From Torreya grandis (Eukaryota > Streptophyta > Pinopsida > Cupressales > Taxaceae): a stretch of DNA of 64,000 nucleotides. The notes beneath the pieces are model-generated. The model worked only from the letters and a program-made list of their open reading frames with translations, was not told the DNA's origin and did no database searches. Positions 1 to 11,776 of this stretch are shown here, piece after piece. The first letter of the stretch is position 1. Every line of letters starts with the position of its first letter. Both the position numbers and the translations under genes were made by a program. Location: the NCBI GenBank assembly GCA_037957365.1, contig JARHVA010006310.1:758001-822000 (forward strand), given 5' to 3'.

Positions 1-650
1 AGAATAAATAGAATGTGCCAAACCTGAGTACAACATATAGGGTGAAAATTTGTATCCTATGGTGGAAAATAATCCATATGAAGTGTGTGTATTTTGAATC
101 TATGATAACATCCCACACTCTTTGAAACATTTTATTCCCAAACATGTTTAGTTGAATTTCCATCTGGTGTTGATAACATTAATATTCAAATGTTATGAAT
201 CTAAAGGAGTTGATAACCTAGTTAGGTTTTATACCAGTGGATGGTCATCTCATCCACCAAATTATAGTTTTCCCACCATATAGATGGTGTCTAGCACCAT
301 TGTTTTCTAGATGCACATTAGGTATGACATTATGTATCTCTAAAATTGGTTCATGATCACGAGCCTATAACTAAAATTCATCCATTATAATGGGCCCAAC
401 CATCCTCTCCTTATATTTATTATAAAATAGATTAGAGATTACCTTAATTTCATTTGAAAACAACCATATGATTTAATCCATAAGGCTAGAGTAAAGGGAA
501 CTCATAGAAAGTAAGTACATGATACCACCAAAGAGAATTATACTTAAGAGAAAGCCAAAATCTATGTCCATCTCCATTCCAAATTAAGTGTATTTTCATC
601 AATTTAAAATCCTTCTAGATGATCTCTAAACATATAATGCCACCAATGGT
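1..650. other. AT-rich spacer, no gene seen
   Basis: I see no coding signal or recognisable repeat. It borders the eroded LINE on its right and may hold the 3' end of that element, but I could not place a tail or a target-site duplication. Confidence 0.4.
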
Positions 651-659
651 GATAGGGAT

Positions 660-2470
660 ATGTGTGAGAAATAAGGATTGGAAACTAAATAATTTCTACC
701 CTACCTTGCCCATAGGAATGACTTATGTGATAAAATCCTATGTGAAAATTTATAGGATTTTTCACCTTCTAATGGACATAAGATCCATTTGAAACAAAAA
801 TCATAACCTTGGATTTTTATGTCTAGAAGATTGATTTTTCCTATTGCTTTTGGTTCACAGAAGATATCCTTGGAAACTCTTTGGAATAGTCTACTACCTT
901 TAGAATTGGCCCTCATAATTTTATTAGGAAATCTTAGAAGGTGTCCAATAAGATGAAAAATAAAAATGAGTAGCATCAAACAGCTTGGAATAAAATTGAT
1001 TTTTTTTTCTAAATAGAGTGTTTTATAAATATAATAAACAAACTATTACTCAACCTTTTTAACTACACAGTTCAAAAAATTAATGGGATTGACTTGAATG
1101 TTAAAATGGATACAAAGGAACTTGAATTGCTCACTAGGCTAAATCCAATGCCATTTTTACTTATGGAGCCAAGTGGGCAAGAGGGAGAAATATTTTTTAT
1201 ATCACTATGTTTAATTCCATTGAATGGAAGATACAAAGGCAAAACAAAAAAATCAAGACATTCCAAGGAATTGGATATTTAAAAATCCTCTTAAGCCAAT
1301 GTGAGAAAGGTATTAGTAGAAAAAATCCCATTAACCATCTTATTCTATGAGTGTGCGAGTGAGATACATTTAATAAAGCCTTTATAATTATTGTATACTA
1401 ACATATTGTTGAACCCCTTAGAAAAAAATGCTTAAAAATAAGGAGAAAGTGAACACCCTTGGAGAATAAATTAAAAAAACACAAACTTCTCATATTGGAC
1501 ACTATTGATAGTGATATAATAGAAACCATCCTAAAAAAAATTAATAGTATACAAACCTAGATCTAAATCATATGGCCTAAATCATTGTCAAGATAAAATT
1601 TATCTCAATCATATCATATGTGTAGACCCTCAAATGCTACTTCCAAAAAAATGACCACAATTTTATTCTTTTAATTCGCTTAATCATCTTTGAACAAAGT
1701 GAATGAACCCATTTATTAACAACACATTCACCAAAATCTCAAATCTACTTGCAATAAGCAACATTGAGACTTCATTCAAAATTAATCCTTTTAAATTAAT
1801 ATGGATGGTCTTCGAAATGTGTCTCATTTTTTCAAACACAATATTACAACCCTATACATATGGGTTATGGGTCCACATGAGATGTTATCCTCAAGGTGGG
1901 GTCATGATTATCTCACCATATTTAACCTTGTTATATATTCACCCTTAATGATTTGAGATTGATCGTACAAAAAATATGTTTTGGTTGTACCATGATCACT
2001 ATAGTGCATCAAGGTCTCATACCACCTTCTTGGATATTCACAAGTGGTTTTAGTCTCATTATATAATTATATGACCTACATATCATATAATTTTTCATGG
2101 CTTAAGTATCACCCAATACAATCTTGGTGACTAATAAAGGATGACATTAAGAAAATATTACTGAATGATGACATTAAGAAATATCTTTACGAATGATTTT
2201 ATAAGATACATTAAGAAGGGTAATAGGTTTCCAACCTGTAATAAGCTCCATGTTCCCAATTTTTATAATGTAATCAATATTATATTGTTTAATAATTATT
2301 TCAAGGGTGTTGGTTTCTACATTTTCGACCTACACTCTATGTAAATCTACGCCCATAGTATCACATAAATATAAGATAAATTTACATGGAAACCCATCAA
2401 TACCATGAGATTTATCAACAGCCATTTACATAACAACCTTCTAGATATCCTTGATTAATAGTAGGAAATC
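660..2470 (-). mobile_element. LINE (non-LTR retrotransposon) reverse-transcriptase remnant
   Basis: Decayed pol-like ORF2 of a plant LINE, read on the minus strand. Around 2,425-2,180 the frame reads MAVDKSHGIDGFPCKF and later ITGWKPITLLNVSYKII. These match the conserved plant LINE RT blocks 'KSPGxDGFP' and 'WRPItLLNxxYKi'. Around 979-701 the frame reads RVSKDIFCEPKAIG and FKWILCPLEGEK, matching the C-terminal 'Rvxwdvlcxpkxxgglg...kWixraLeg' region downstream of RT. The two blocks are collinear and correctly ordered on one strand. Several stops and frameshifts separate them, so nothing is functional. The YADD catalytic block should lie between 1,000 and 1,950, but I could not read it confidently. 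The endonuclease and 5' end are not recognised. The family call comes from motifs seen by eye. Confidence 0.6.
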
Positions 2471-3060
2471 ACAAGCTAGCCATTATCTTTCAGTGAGTTT
2501 AGAAAGAAGAACTTGAAGACATTATGACAAAGCATTATATCTCTTAGGTATGGAAGGTTGATAAAAAAACATGCCATAGTAAAGGGAGACAAAATATTAT
2601 ATAATATTTGAAATAAGTACAAGATGAGTATCAACATCTTTTATACCTTTATGAGTGAGCTTACCAAAACCCTAAGTGATACCAAGTGGAAAATAGTAGG
2701 GTGGTAGTGGTGACTACACTTACAGAGTTGAGGTGTCTTTGACAATGGATACAAGAGGAATATGGGCAAAGGTAACTGCCTTCATGGAGAATAAGAATAC
2801 AAAAAAGGAAAATGTATTGCATAAATTAGCGATAGTAAGGGATTTTTTTTATATTTATATTTAGGAGAGCACATATAGAACAATGATATGCATGTAGGAT
2901 TCCATTTAAGGGATTTGAACACATGTATGGTCCATAAGAGTGAACATGTAACAAAGGTACTAGTATCAAGAGAGACATTTTATGGAAAAGGATGGAAAGA
3001 TGTTGAACCACTGCATATGACCCTTAGATTGCAAATCTGAAAATGGTATAGAAGGGTCTT
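2471..3060. other. Unassigned stretch upstream of the LINE RT
   Basis: This may hold the 5' part of the minus-strand LINE (endonuclease region), but no motif is convincing. A 61-codon minus frame near 2,826-3,011 has no recognisable domain. Confidence 0.3.
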
Positions 3061-3275
3061 CATTATGTTTTACCATTTCATCATTTTGAGACTATTTCTG
3101 CTCTTTTGATGTTGTTGTTATGTTGTGTTGTGTTGCATTTTGGTCTTTTTATAGGTAATATTTTATTTTTTATTTTTTAATAACCATTCATGTTTCATGT
3201 ATGTTTAGTTTCATGCAATGGGTAGAATCCCTCTTTAAAACCCCTTTTTACCAATAATAAAAACACATTTTGTCA
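3061..3275 (+). mobile_element. Possible LINE 3' tail
   Basis: A T/G-rich stretch is followed by 'aaaacccctttttaccaata' and then 'ataaaa'. This layout (short T-rich 3'UTR, ACC(C)-CTTTTTACC, AATAAA) resembles the 3' ends of plant LINEs. No coding part is attached, so this is a weak call. Confidence 0.25.
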
Positions 3276-5459
3276 ATTTCTTGGAATGGAACAACATGAA
3301 GAACTCCTTGGAAGCCCAATCTTTTATTTTCAATTAATACATATGCACTTGAGTTTGAGATCCTCGAGCTTTAATGTGGTCCACCACATTAAGCTTATGT
3401 ATTCATAAAGAAGCATGTTTTTTTTTTAAATCACTTCTAAAAATAGATTACTTTAATTAATGTGAAACTAGAATAAATTAATGGTGTGAAGCATCTTGAG
3501 CATCACAACTTAAGATAGTTGTTTGCATCTCTAAGATCCATAAAAACAATGTATGACTAATGCTATTATCCCACCATTATATCCATCCAAAAGCTTCACA
3601 AAGCCTACATGTAAAGTTCAATTTTTTAGTGATATATTTTTTAGTCCAACACTAATGCAGATGAACAATTTAAAGATAAAATTATCACTTGAAATTTTTT
3701 ACTTGGGAGTAATCCATTAAAATTCAAACCCAATAAAACTTTTGGTAAGTTTCATTCTCATATTTTATTATATTTATAAGGTTTTTTAAACAAGTATTAA
3801 AAAATGATTAATGAAAAGAGAAAAAATATAATTATCAAATTATTATATTTTATCCTCTTTCAATTACCCCTTGTTTGTTTTATTTAATTTATGCATATTC
3901 TTATTTTTTAAACATTATCTATTTATTTTTAAAATAATACAAATTATTTATATTTAATAATAATTTTTCAATGAATTACATTCTTTATTAACTTCAAATT
4001 ATGACAACTAATCATTTATATTTCTTGCATAGCACTATACTAAAATTATTGGAAATTTGCATTCTATGCGACATGTAGAAAGAATACTCCCCTACACAAT
4101 GTTAAATGTTTAACTCAATCCAAATGTGCAAATAAACAATAAAATATTTAACAATAATATGTAGTGTCATAATATATTATGAAATCGAGAATGCTGGCTT
4201 CTAAATCCAACTTGACATTTTGTTCTTATTGTATTCTCATTTAACTATTGAATGATTTTCTGTTCGGGAACATGTGAAAAAAAAGATAGATATAGATATA
4301 TATAATATTATGGGATACATTTAATCTTATAATTTTAATTAAACTTTGATAAAAAAAATTAAAAAATTTAAATTTCTATTAAAATTTATATAATTATTTT
4401 TTATACTATAAAAATAATTTAATATAAAATAATTATTTAATAGATTAAAATATTTAATTAAATTTTATATTGAGAAAAAACTTAACTTACATTAACAAAT
4501 ATATTTATATAAATATTAATTATATAATTATATATTTATTGTTTTTTTAGAAGTTTAGTTAAACTATTTTTCTGTCTAAATAATTTTTTTTATTTTTATA
4601 ATATCTATTGAATATATATTAGATATCATTTTTAATAGATTGTCTAAATCTTAATTTTTTAGAAGTTAATAAATATTCTTAAAATTAATTGCTTATTTAA
4701 AAAACTCTTATTATTTTTATGATAATCTCTTTATTTTGAGATGGGATCTTCAAGAATCAATTCAGAATCTAAAAATTAAATATCTGATGTTTTAGGTTGC
4801 AGTATTATTAAAATATTTCTTAGGAAATGATATAGAGAACTTAATTTAATTTATTAAATTTTTTGATTTTTTTTTTTTTTTTTTTTCAAATTTTTTTTTT
4901 TTTTTTTAAATTTAAATTTAATATTTTTATGTATATCAAAATAAATAAATAAATTTTTAAGCTTATTATTAATTATATAATATGTTTTTTATTTTTTAAA
5001 TAATATTTAATTTTTTCTATTATTAATTTTTATTTAATCATTTTTATATAAAAACTTTCTCGACTTATTATAATATAATTTTATATTTTATAATCTAAAA
5101 TATTTGATAATAAATAATATCTTATTTAATTTAATTGCCATACATTAATGTGTGGGAAAATTAATTTAGAAATTATTTTGGTGCAAAGCTCTTAATCTTA
5201 TTTTATCTATAAGTAATATTTGATTTATTTATTATAAATTATTTAATTTTAAATAAATTTTATAAATTAATTTCTTTTCAGGGATGTAAAAGATTGTTTT
5301 ATATAAATTTTACAAATTAATTTAAATATTAAAAATATTGCTGGTTTTAATTTTATAAATTTGAATTATTATTTGTTTTATTTGAAATAATAATTTTTTA
5401 ATTGTAATTAATTTTTTTTTAATTGAAAAGTGTTTATATTAAACCATTAAAAATTACAG
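3276..5459. other. Extremely AT-rich spacer with homopolymer runs
   Basis: This is almost pure A/T, with two poly-T runs at about 4,868-4,910 and many ATTTA/TAAAT words. No open frame, exon or repeat family is visible. Confidence 0.6.
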
Positions 5460-5700
5460 AGATGGAGGTGGGGTACTAGGCTTTAGAAGGTCTTCTCTCT
5501 TACCAGAGACCAACACAATAGATGGGACGCTTCGCTTCCTCCGCCAGAGAAGTTATAATCAATTTGAGTTCACTTTTATGTAACTTTTAAGTCGGATCAA
5601 TTTCCGTTCACGATGTGTGTTTTGATGCAGCTGCTGTCCTGCCGGTCATTTAACCAAGAGCAATGGCAATGCAAGGGGAAGGACGGTGGATAAGTTTAGA
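5460..5700. other. GC- and CpG-richer patch, possible gene edge
   Basis: Base composition changes abruptly from the AT desert on the left; CpG words (gacgcttcgc, ctccgcc, gtcgg, ccgttcacg, gccgg, gacgg) cluster. Two short plus-strand frames start at about 5,523 and 5,625, the second next to a tgcag acceptor-like site. Neither continues far or matches a known family. It may be the first exon or 5' flank of a lost gene. Confidence 0.3.
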
Positions 5701-5836
5701 CCATTAAATATTAGATTGTGACTAGATAATATCCTATTTGACTACCTGTACCTTTTTTTTACATCCACCAGAAAAAACATTGTTAGACTGCATGTACTGT
5801 AAACAGTGGACACGTTCAACGAAGTATATAAATTAC

Positions 5837-5982
5837 CTCAGTTTGATTAATTTATAGTTCCCATAGCGGCTGTAAAGAAGGAATGGATCCACTTCATCGT
5901 ACATGATATCTTCAATTGGTTGTAATGTGCTATCAGGGGGATAAAGAACTCTGTCTGCGTGACTGTCAACTGGGATTCCATC
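5837..5982 (-). pseudogene. Candidate exon of an unidentified gene
   Basis: On the minus strand a 48-codon open stretch ends at a good donor (CTGAG then GTAATT, boundary at 5,837). It reads in part DGIPVDSHADRVLYPPD and then IMYDEVDPFLLYSRYGNYK. The composition (charged and aromatic residues, no low complexity) looks like real protein. A stop lies directly upstream at 5,983-5,985, so an acceptor must lie just inside that point or the exon is broken. A competing minus frame from about 5,997 gives a 51-codon peptide beginning MRKQNAEMESQL, and I cannot decide between them. I do not recognise the family. Confidence 0.3.
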
Positions 5983-6117
5983 TCAGCGTTTTGCTTCCTC
6001 ATTTACTGGATTGCACATGCACATCAATGGATGGGATCCTTCAGAGTTGCAGTTGCTTCATATAACTTAAAATAATAAGATAATGAAAGTTTATAGAATT
6101 CATCATAATCTCAGAAT

Positions 6118-6150
6118 AGGGCGAGGGCGAGGGCGAGGGCGAGGGCGAGG
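6118..6150. repeat. (GGGCGA)n hexamer microsatellite
   Basis: At least five GGGCGA units with one G-to-A variant near the end, abutting an AT-rich stretch. It is striking for its CpG content in a CpG-poor region. Confidence 0.85.
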
Positions 6151-6380
6151 ACGAGGGATAAAAATATATATATAAATATATTTGAAACATTTTATTATTT
6201 TATTATTTTAATATAATTTTATTATATAAAATATTAAAAATACATAAATTTACATAATTAGTAGTCACAGTTTTAACTGTGAATATCAGAAGACAAAACA
6301 CTGACTCAAAACATAACATTGAAAACTAGAAAACAAACTGAACCAAACATTATGATAATATGTCTAATTTGAAACTCTCT

Positions 6381-6629
6381 CTACACCGTTGCAATCTTGT
6401 CTGGATCCTCTGATGGTAAATGAATAGCCAACACACATTTTTCGAAACATTTCTTGCATTGCAATCTATAAGTCCAAATTATAAACAATTCCTTTTTCCA
6501 TGGCGAGATGACGTGATTCTTTTTTCCATGGCGAGATGGAATGGTTTGCATAGGTGGTAAGGAGTCCAAATTATAAAAAATTCCTTTCAGCACATGGGAA
6601 ATTTCAACCTTTGTCCGCATAAGCAGCAT
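6381..6629 (-). pseudogene. Open frame with internal duplications, unidentified
   Basis: An 82-codon minus-strand frame with no recognised domain. Its C-terminal part reads LQCKKCFEKCVLAIHLPSED, with three cysteines (CxxCxxxC) that recall, but do not prove, a zinc-binding patch. The DNA contains two direct repeats: 'ttccatggcgagatg' twice at about 6,495-6,540, and 'gtccaaattataaa' twice at about 6,472 and 6,562. The duplications keep the frame. It is in the same orientation as, and 400 bp upstream of, the candidate exon at 5,837-5,982, so both could come from one gene; that is inference. The frame may also be chance. Confidence 0.25.
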
Positions 6630-6701
6630 AAATCGGTGTGATAGATGATGTGGCTAAAATCAAAATTTCTTATTAGTTTACAAGCCATCACATTTCATCT
6701 G

Positions 6702-6702
6702 C

Positions 6703-6760
<58 letters not shown>
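6702..6760. repeat. (GTT)n / (TTG)n microsatellite
   Basis: About 19 uninterrupted TTG units. In the plus frame it encodes a run of leucines, producing a spurious open frame at 6,645-6,848. Confidence 0.95.
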
Positions 6761-6849
6761 AACAAAGTTAAATATTGGATTTGTTTGTGACATAGTTTAC
6801 ACCCGATTTTTTGGTAGAGGGATATTGGAGGGCAATGCCATCCATTAAG

Positions 6850-7420
6850 GGTGTCCATTGAATTCTATTCTTAGGAAGGAAAGTCTTAATGTCATCTTTC
6901 ACTCTATTTTTAAGAGGAAGAATCTGAACGATACTTTGTCAATTAAATGTATTTATCTTTATGAAGTTTGTATGTAATTTATAACAAATTCGCATTTAAT
7001 TTGTTCATCTTGAGTTAACAAATCATGATATCTTATATCATGGATGTTTCTTTAGTTTTTGCTAAGGTTTTACCACGTAATTCTATTGTTTTGTCTATTG
7101 CTTATTTAGTTGATTTATTTCTATTATTACAAATTTATATTTTGTTTACTAGTTACTTGTTGGTAAGTGTCTAGTTTCCTAATAGTTGGGTGGGTACCGG
7201 GGACATCGGAAGAGGTGTTATTTTCAATCATTTCAGCTATACTATAAGTTTTTAGAGCCTCATACTTCAATATTATAGAGTTCATTCAAAATAAATAACT
7301 TTTTCAATGTAGCCAATTAAAATATTTGAATTAACATATTATTATAATAATTATAAAATTTTGCTTTTAAAACTGTTGGAATATTCTTTAGGGTTTTATT
7401 GTAGAATATTCTATTTTTAA
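6850..7420. other. AT-rich spacer, nothing recognised
   Basis: No coding frame or repeat family is seen. Confidence 0.5.
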
Positions 7421-7930
7421 TTAGATAGGGTAAAAAACACATGTTTTAGGAGGACCTAAAACCATGAAAATAAAAGATATAGCAATACAGCTCGAAGGAG
7501 ACGCTACAACAAATGGTTCATGAGATACTAAACAACCACTAAACCATACCTCGCCAAAAAGAAAAAACTACCTACAACAAGAGACCAACCAGAAACATAG
7601 AGTTTTTAATAAAAATTCTCTCCACAAAACCACAACAATACCATAGCAAAGCAAAGACCTGTCAAAAGGCCCAAACAAAACAAACAACAAATAGGCATCC
7701 AATAGCTCACTACCAACTGAAATTAGACCAACAACCACAAGATGCAGACCAACCAACACAAACTGTCCTGCATCAAAACAGGGGTCATCTACCAATCTTC
7801 CACATTTAGTGACCTTTTCAATCTTCAACTAAAGTACAAGACCCCACATGGATTGAAGGTCAAGCTAGATCATTTTTCCTAACTTTCATAAGCCCCCTAG
7901 GACGAAGTCATGTTGAAGGACTAAACCTCC
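7421..7930 (-). mobile_element. Possible LINE 3' end
   Basis: On the minus strand the right part is T/G-rich and pyrimidine-biased, as in plant LINE 3'UTRs. It ends with ACATGTGTTTTTTACCCTAT followed by an A-rich tail (about 7,440-7,420). The same ending type (GTTTTACCTATCC plus an A-rich tail) is seen at 11,777. An 86-codon minus frame at 7,568-7,828 is Val/Leu-rich and matches nothing I know, so I treat it as non-coding. Confidence 0.3.
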
Positions 7931-10240
7931 AATATTTTGCCTTTTTTTTTTCCTTTGCACTTTAATCCACCCATCCTTATTCTCTACAATTTCTAAATCG
8001 ACTAATAAATAAATTTCAATTAATTTTAAGGACTAATATTTCTCTTCTACTACAACCTCTACTATTATTTCTGCCCTAAATATTCTTATTTATTGAATGG
8101 CTTCCACTTATTAATGATTAACAAGAAAAAGTTAAACAACTTAAAAAAAAAGTGTTTCTTAAATTAAAATGAGAGCTTATAACTAAGACTAGTGGCAACA
8201 CAACTGTCTATTCCAAAATGGAATTGTACTTCATTCATGTCATCTTAAAAATTAATCATTAATTAATTTATATAATAATTTAATTATTAAAAATTCAAGT
8301 TTAGATCAATCACGTCAACATGGTTAACAATTATATGGATGCCTATGGATTCTTGTTGAGTTGTCTAAAATAGTTTTATAACCTCCAAATATTATAACAC
8401 CGAGTTCAAAAATAAGTGCCTGCTGCTCTGACATTCCACCAGTCACTTAAACGAGATCAATCTTGGATTCACTCCCATGTTCAGACAATATGTTCAGCAA
8501 TTTATTTATTACAGAAATCAGTGATTACCCTAAACCGTGATTCTAGGTTTTATTATCTCCCCTGGCCATTAATTTGTCGTAGTTTCGAATCTAACCGTGA
8601 TTATTTTAAGGAAATAGTTGAGTAAATTGTTAAAAGCAAGGTCTGCTTCGATTGATTCCCTGAGGCCACGATTTCCCTGTCTTTGTGTGAAGTATTTTCA
8701 ACATGGCATTCCATACCATACATTGACATAAAATAGATTCTTATCAATGATGTTTTGATGTGGGGTTGATGGAGATATCTCAAAAACATAAAAAGGGAAA
8801 GACTCAATAATTTATTTATATTCATATTGAATTAGACAAGTCCCATGGATTTGAATTTGGATGGGACTTGAATTTGGATTAGAATAAAATGCATGAGGGA
8901 TTTGATTTATCCATATCTTTGTCTATTAAATATGTTTTTGTGTGTAATTGTCAATTAGGATGAATAATATTGCAAAAGTAGGCTCTGTACGTGTTAGCTG
9001 AGCCCAACTTTTAAATGTGACAAGACAGCATTGTTGTCATCTTCAATTTTCATCATTGATGAGCCATGCAACTTTTTAAAATGCACATTATGATCATCCA
9101 TTTAAAATTGTCGTCGTCTTTTTTAATACTGATTTAGAGTTTTGGATACGCTTTTATCTTTTAGATTTAGTGTTTTTCTTGATTCAAACCTCCATCATTA
9201 GTTTAATAAAAATTTAAAAATTATTTTATTTTGAGATAAATTTTCTTTAATTCTAATTTATATTAATAAATCTGAAAACTTACCAATCGAACCAATAAAT
9301 GCCTCTAAATATTAAACATAATGAACATAATTATAATTACAACAAGCAGAGTCTTCCAAACACAAGTATTCCCAATTCTTATTAGAATCATACAATATAA
9401 TCTGGGCATGGTTATAGTGAGACTTAGACAATTATTATGGATTAACAAAATGTTATGATAAGTAAAATATCAAACAAAAAAAATTCCCTCATAATCACCT
9501 AAATTTCAAGTATGCAAAGTGAAAACTAGTTTTGAATCGTTTAAACTGTCATGATGACTTTCAGGCAAGAATATTTAACTTTGGCTGCCCAGATGAACTC
9601 TTTTTAGTATGGGATATAACCTTTGCCCTTCCAAAAAAATAAATTCAAATAGGCAATAAGAAAAACTGATACCATTTATCTTACTGGTTTCCCAAGCCAA
9701 GACATAAATAAAGAAATTAGATTTCACCTCATTCCATAAGGTACACAATTATAAGTTGTTTGTTTATGAAGAGAACATGCTGCTGCTTTCATATATATTT
9801 TAAGTTTAGTATATTAGTCCTTAGCAAGATAGGTATTATAGCTTTCAATTGAATTTTTTAAAATATATATATTTTTTAAAATATATATATTTTTGAAAAT
9901 AAATTATATTGATAATAAATATTATGCTAATTAACAAGATGAACAGTTTTCTTAATATTGGAATTACATATATATATTGATCATTACTCATATTGCATAG
10001 ATTATGAAAACACTATATTTCTAAATCTTATTATTAATAATCTTTTTATTTACTGTTATTACTGCAGTTATCATTCATTATTATGTTAGTTTTATATTGT
10101 AAAATTATATATAATTTTTTAAAATAAAATAAAAACTAACTGTTATACCTTTTTTTTTTTTTTTTTTTTTTAAATTTTAAAATAAATTATTTTATTTGAA
10201 TTTGAATTTGAATTTTATCTTTTAATTTATGGACAATTTA
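7931..10240. other. Spacer upstream of the WSD1 fragment
   Basis: Mostly AT-rich. A CpG-richer block at about 8,400-8,700 has no convincing gene. At 9,860-9,896 there is a short duplicated motif (ttttaaaatatatatatttt). I looked for the N-terminal WSD1 exon carrying HHxxxDG and did not find it. Poly-T runs lie at 10,148-10,174. Confidence 0.45.
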
Positions 10241-10257
10241 TTCTAACTTGAATGCAG

Positions 10258-11106
10258 ATGGAGAGAAAAGTTTACAAGATGCCTATAACAACAGAAACAC
10301 AACAAATGATACCAATATTACAAAAATTAAGAATTTAAAAGTCACAACACTTACTATGATGAATATGAGGATATTATCTGGTTTAGAGGTTCCATATGCT
10401 ATACTTCAACTCAATTTTATTACCATATGGAGGGATGAATTTAATCTATTTATTCCTGTATTCCGGGTCACATTTTTCTAGGTTTATAAAAGATCTATTT
10501 TTATTTTTTATGTTTCTTGTTGCAGAATCTAGAGGAGATGATGAATAAAAATACTCAAGTTCCATGGGGAAATCGCTTTGGATTTTTGCATGTACCAATT
10601 CCTCTAAAACGCGTGGAGAACCCTTTAGACTTTGTTAAAAGAGCAAAACATATAATAGATAGATGTAAAATGTCATTAGGTATATTTTCTATCGCCAAAA
10701 TTTTGGGTTCTCTGGGGACATTGAAAGGAGCAAAGGTAAGCATAAAATTTAATTAAATGTAAACATACAAGCACATTTGCCATACATAAATCTTGATAAG
10801 TAAACTTATTGTTTCGATGCTCTACTTGTAGGCACTTGCAAAATGTGCATACAATACTATTGCAAGCACAACATTGGCAATATCAAATATGGTTGGCCCC
10901 ATAGAAAAGATAGCAATTGATGGAAATATAGTAAACAGATTTTCTTTCTTTGTCTCGGGAGCACCACAAGTGAGTATATTCTAAGCTATATGGACGCTAT
11001 TACCATGCAAGTGATAGCACAGAAAGATTATGTCAATGCAGATATGCTATCAAATCTTTTCAGAGAAGCTTTCGAGGAAATCAAGGAGGTTTCTACTCAC
11101 CCATAA
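10258..11106 (+). pseudogene. WSD1-type wax ester synthase/DGAT fragment, frameshifted
   Basis: C-terminal part of a plant bifunctional wax ester synthase/diacylglycerol acyltransferase (WS/DGAT; DUF1298 region). The family joins fatty alcohols or diacylglycerol to acyl-CoA at the endoplasmic reticulum. Three collinear exons are visible. Exon a, 10,258-10,388 (acceptor tgcag, donor GAG/GT), reads LKVTTLTMMNMRILSGLE. Exon b, 10,526-10,735 (acceptor ttgcag, donor aag/gtaag), reads VPWGNRFGFLHVPIPLKRV; the family has WGNxxGyxxlPf. Exon c, 10,832-11,106 (acceptor ttgtag), reads TTLAISNMVGPIEKIAIDG; the family has FSNVVGPxEEI. All junction phases agree. In exon c the frame breaks near 10,978-10,981, where one base is missing, then resumes as LSYMDAITMQV and NLFREAFEEIKE before TAA at 11,104. 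The HHxxxDG catalytic exon is absent upstream. It is most likely a truncated pseudogene; an assembly error at the one-base gap is possible. Confidence 0.75.
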
Positions 11107-11776
11107 TGTGTGACATAATAATATAAAAATTTCTATATAGGCATAACAATTTATAATAACAAATCTTGATATTATGTTTCTTCAATCAAGATGTGAATGT
11201 TGATGGGATATTCAGCTAACCTTAGAATAATCTCCTCGGCATTCGCATGTTTCCCTAACATCAAAATGGTGAAGTGGAGAGCAACATTATGTATGAAGTT
11301 ATGTCACTATGAAGTATTCATGGTAAAAGACGGAATCTAGTTATGTAGTGTAACTATAAGTCTTTTAATGAGTATATATATAGTCGTATTAATAAATATT
11401 TTCTCCATAAACACTGGTATATTGATCTTATAATTATATTTACTCTCTCTCTTTTTTCTTTTTATTTTTTTTTTAAAAAAAATTTATTATATTTATTCCT
11501 TTTTTAATATTTCTTTTTTCATAATAAATTATAGTAATATTTAAAATAAAAATGTTTATGATAAACAAGATCAATCATCAACTTTAATCTCGGACATTTT
11601 ATCGCCTATCAATATGATTAAAATAACTGTATTACAATCACATGTTTTGAAATAGATCGTAATTAAATAAAATATTTTCTATTATCTTTATTTACTATAG
11701 TTACAAACTATTAAAATATTTTATTGTTTCATCTTATAATTTACTAAAACTAAATGTTACATTAAATAGTTATATT
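11107..11776. other. AT-rich spacer downstream of the WSD1 fragment
   Basis: No gene is seen. Poly-T/poly-A runs lie around 11,455-11,520. Confidence 0.5.

Noticed and set aside
6645..6848. 67-codon plus frame with a leucine run, resembling a signal peptide
   Set aside because: The leucines come from the (TTG)n microsatellite; there is no support outside it.
10555..10743. 62-codon minus frame inside the WSD1 fragment
   Set aside because: Antisense shadow of exon b.
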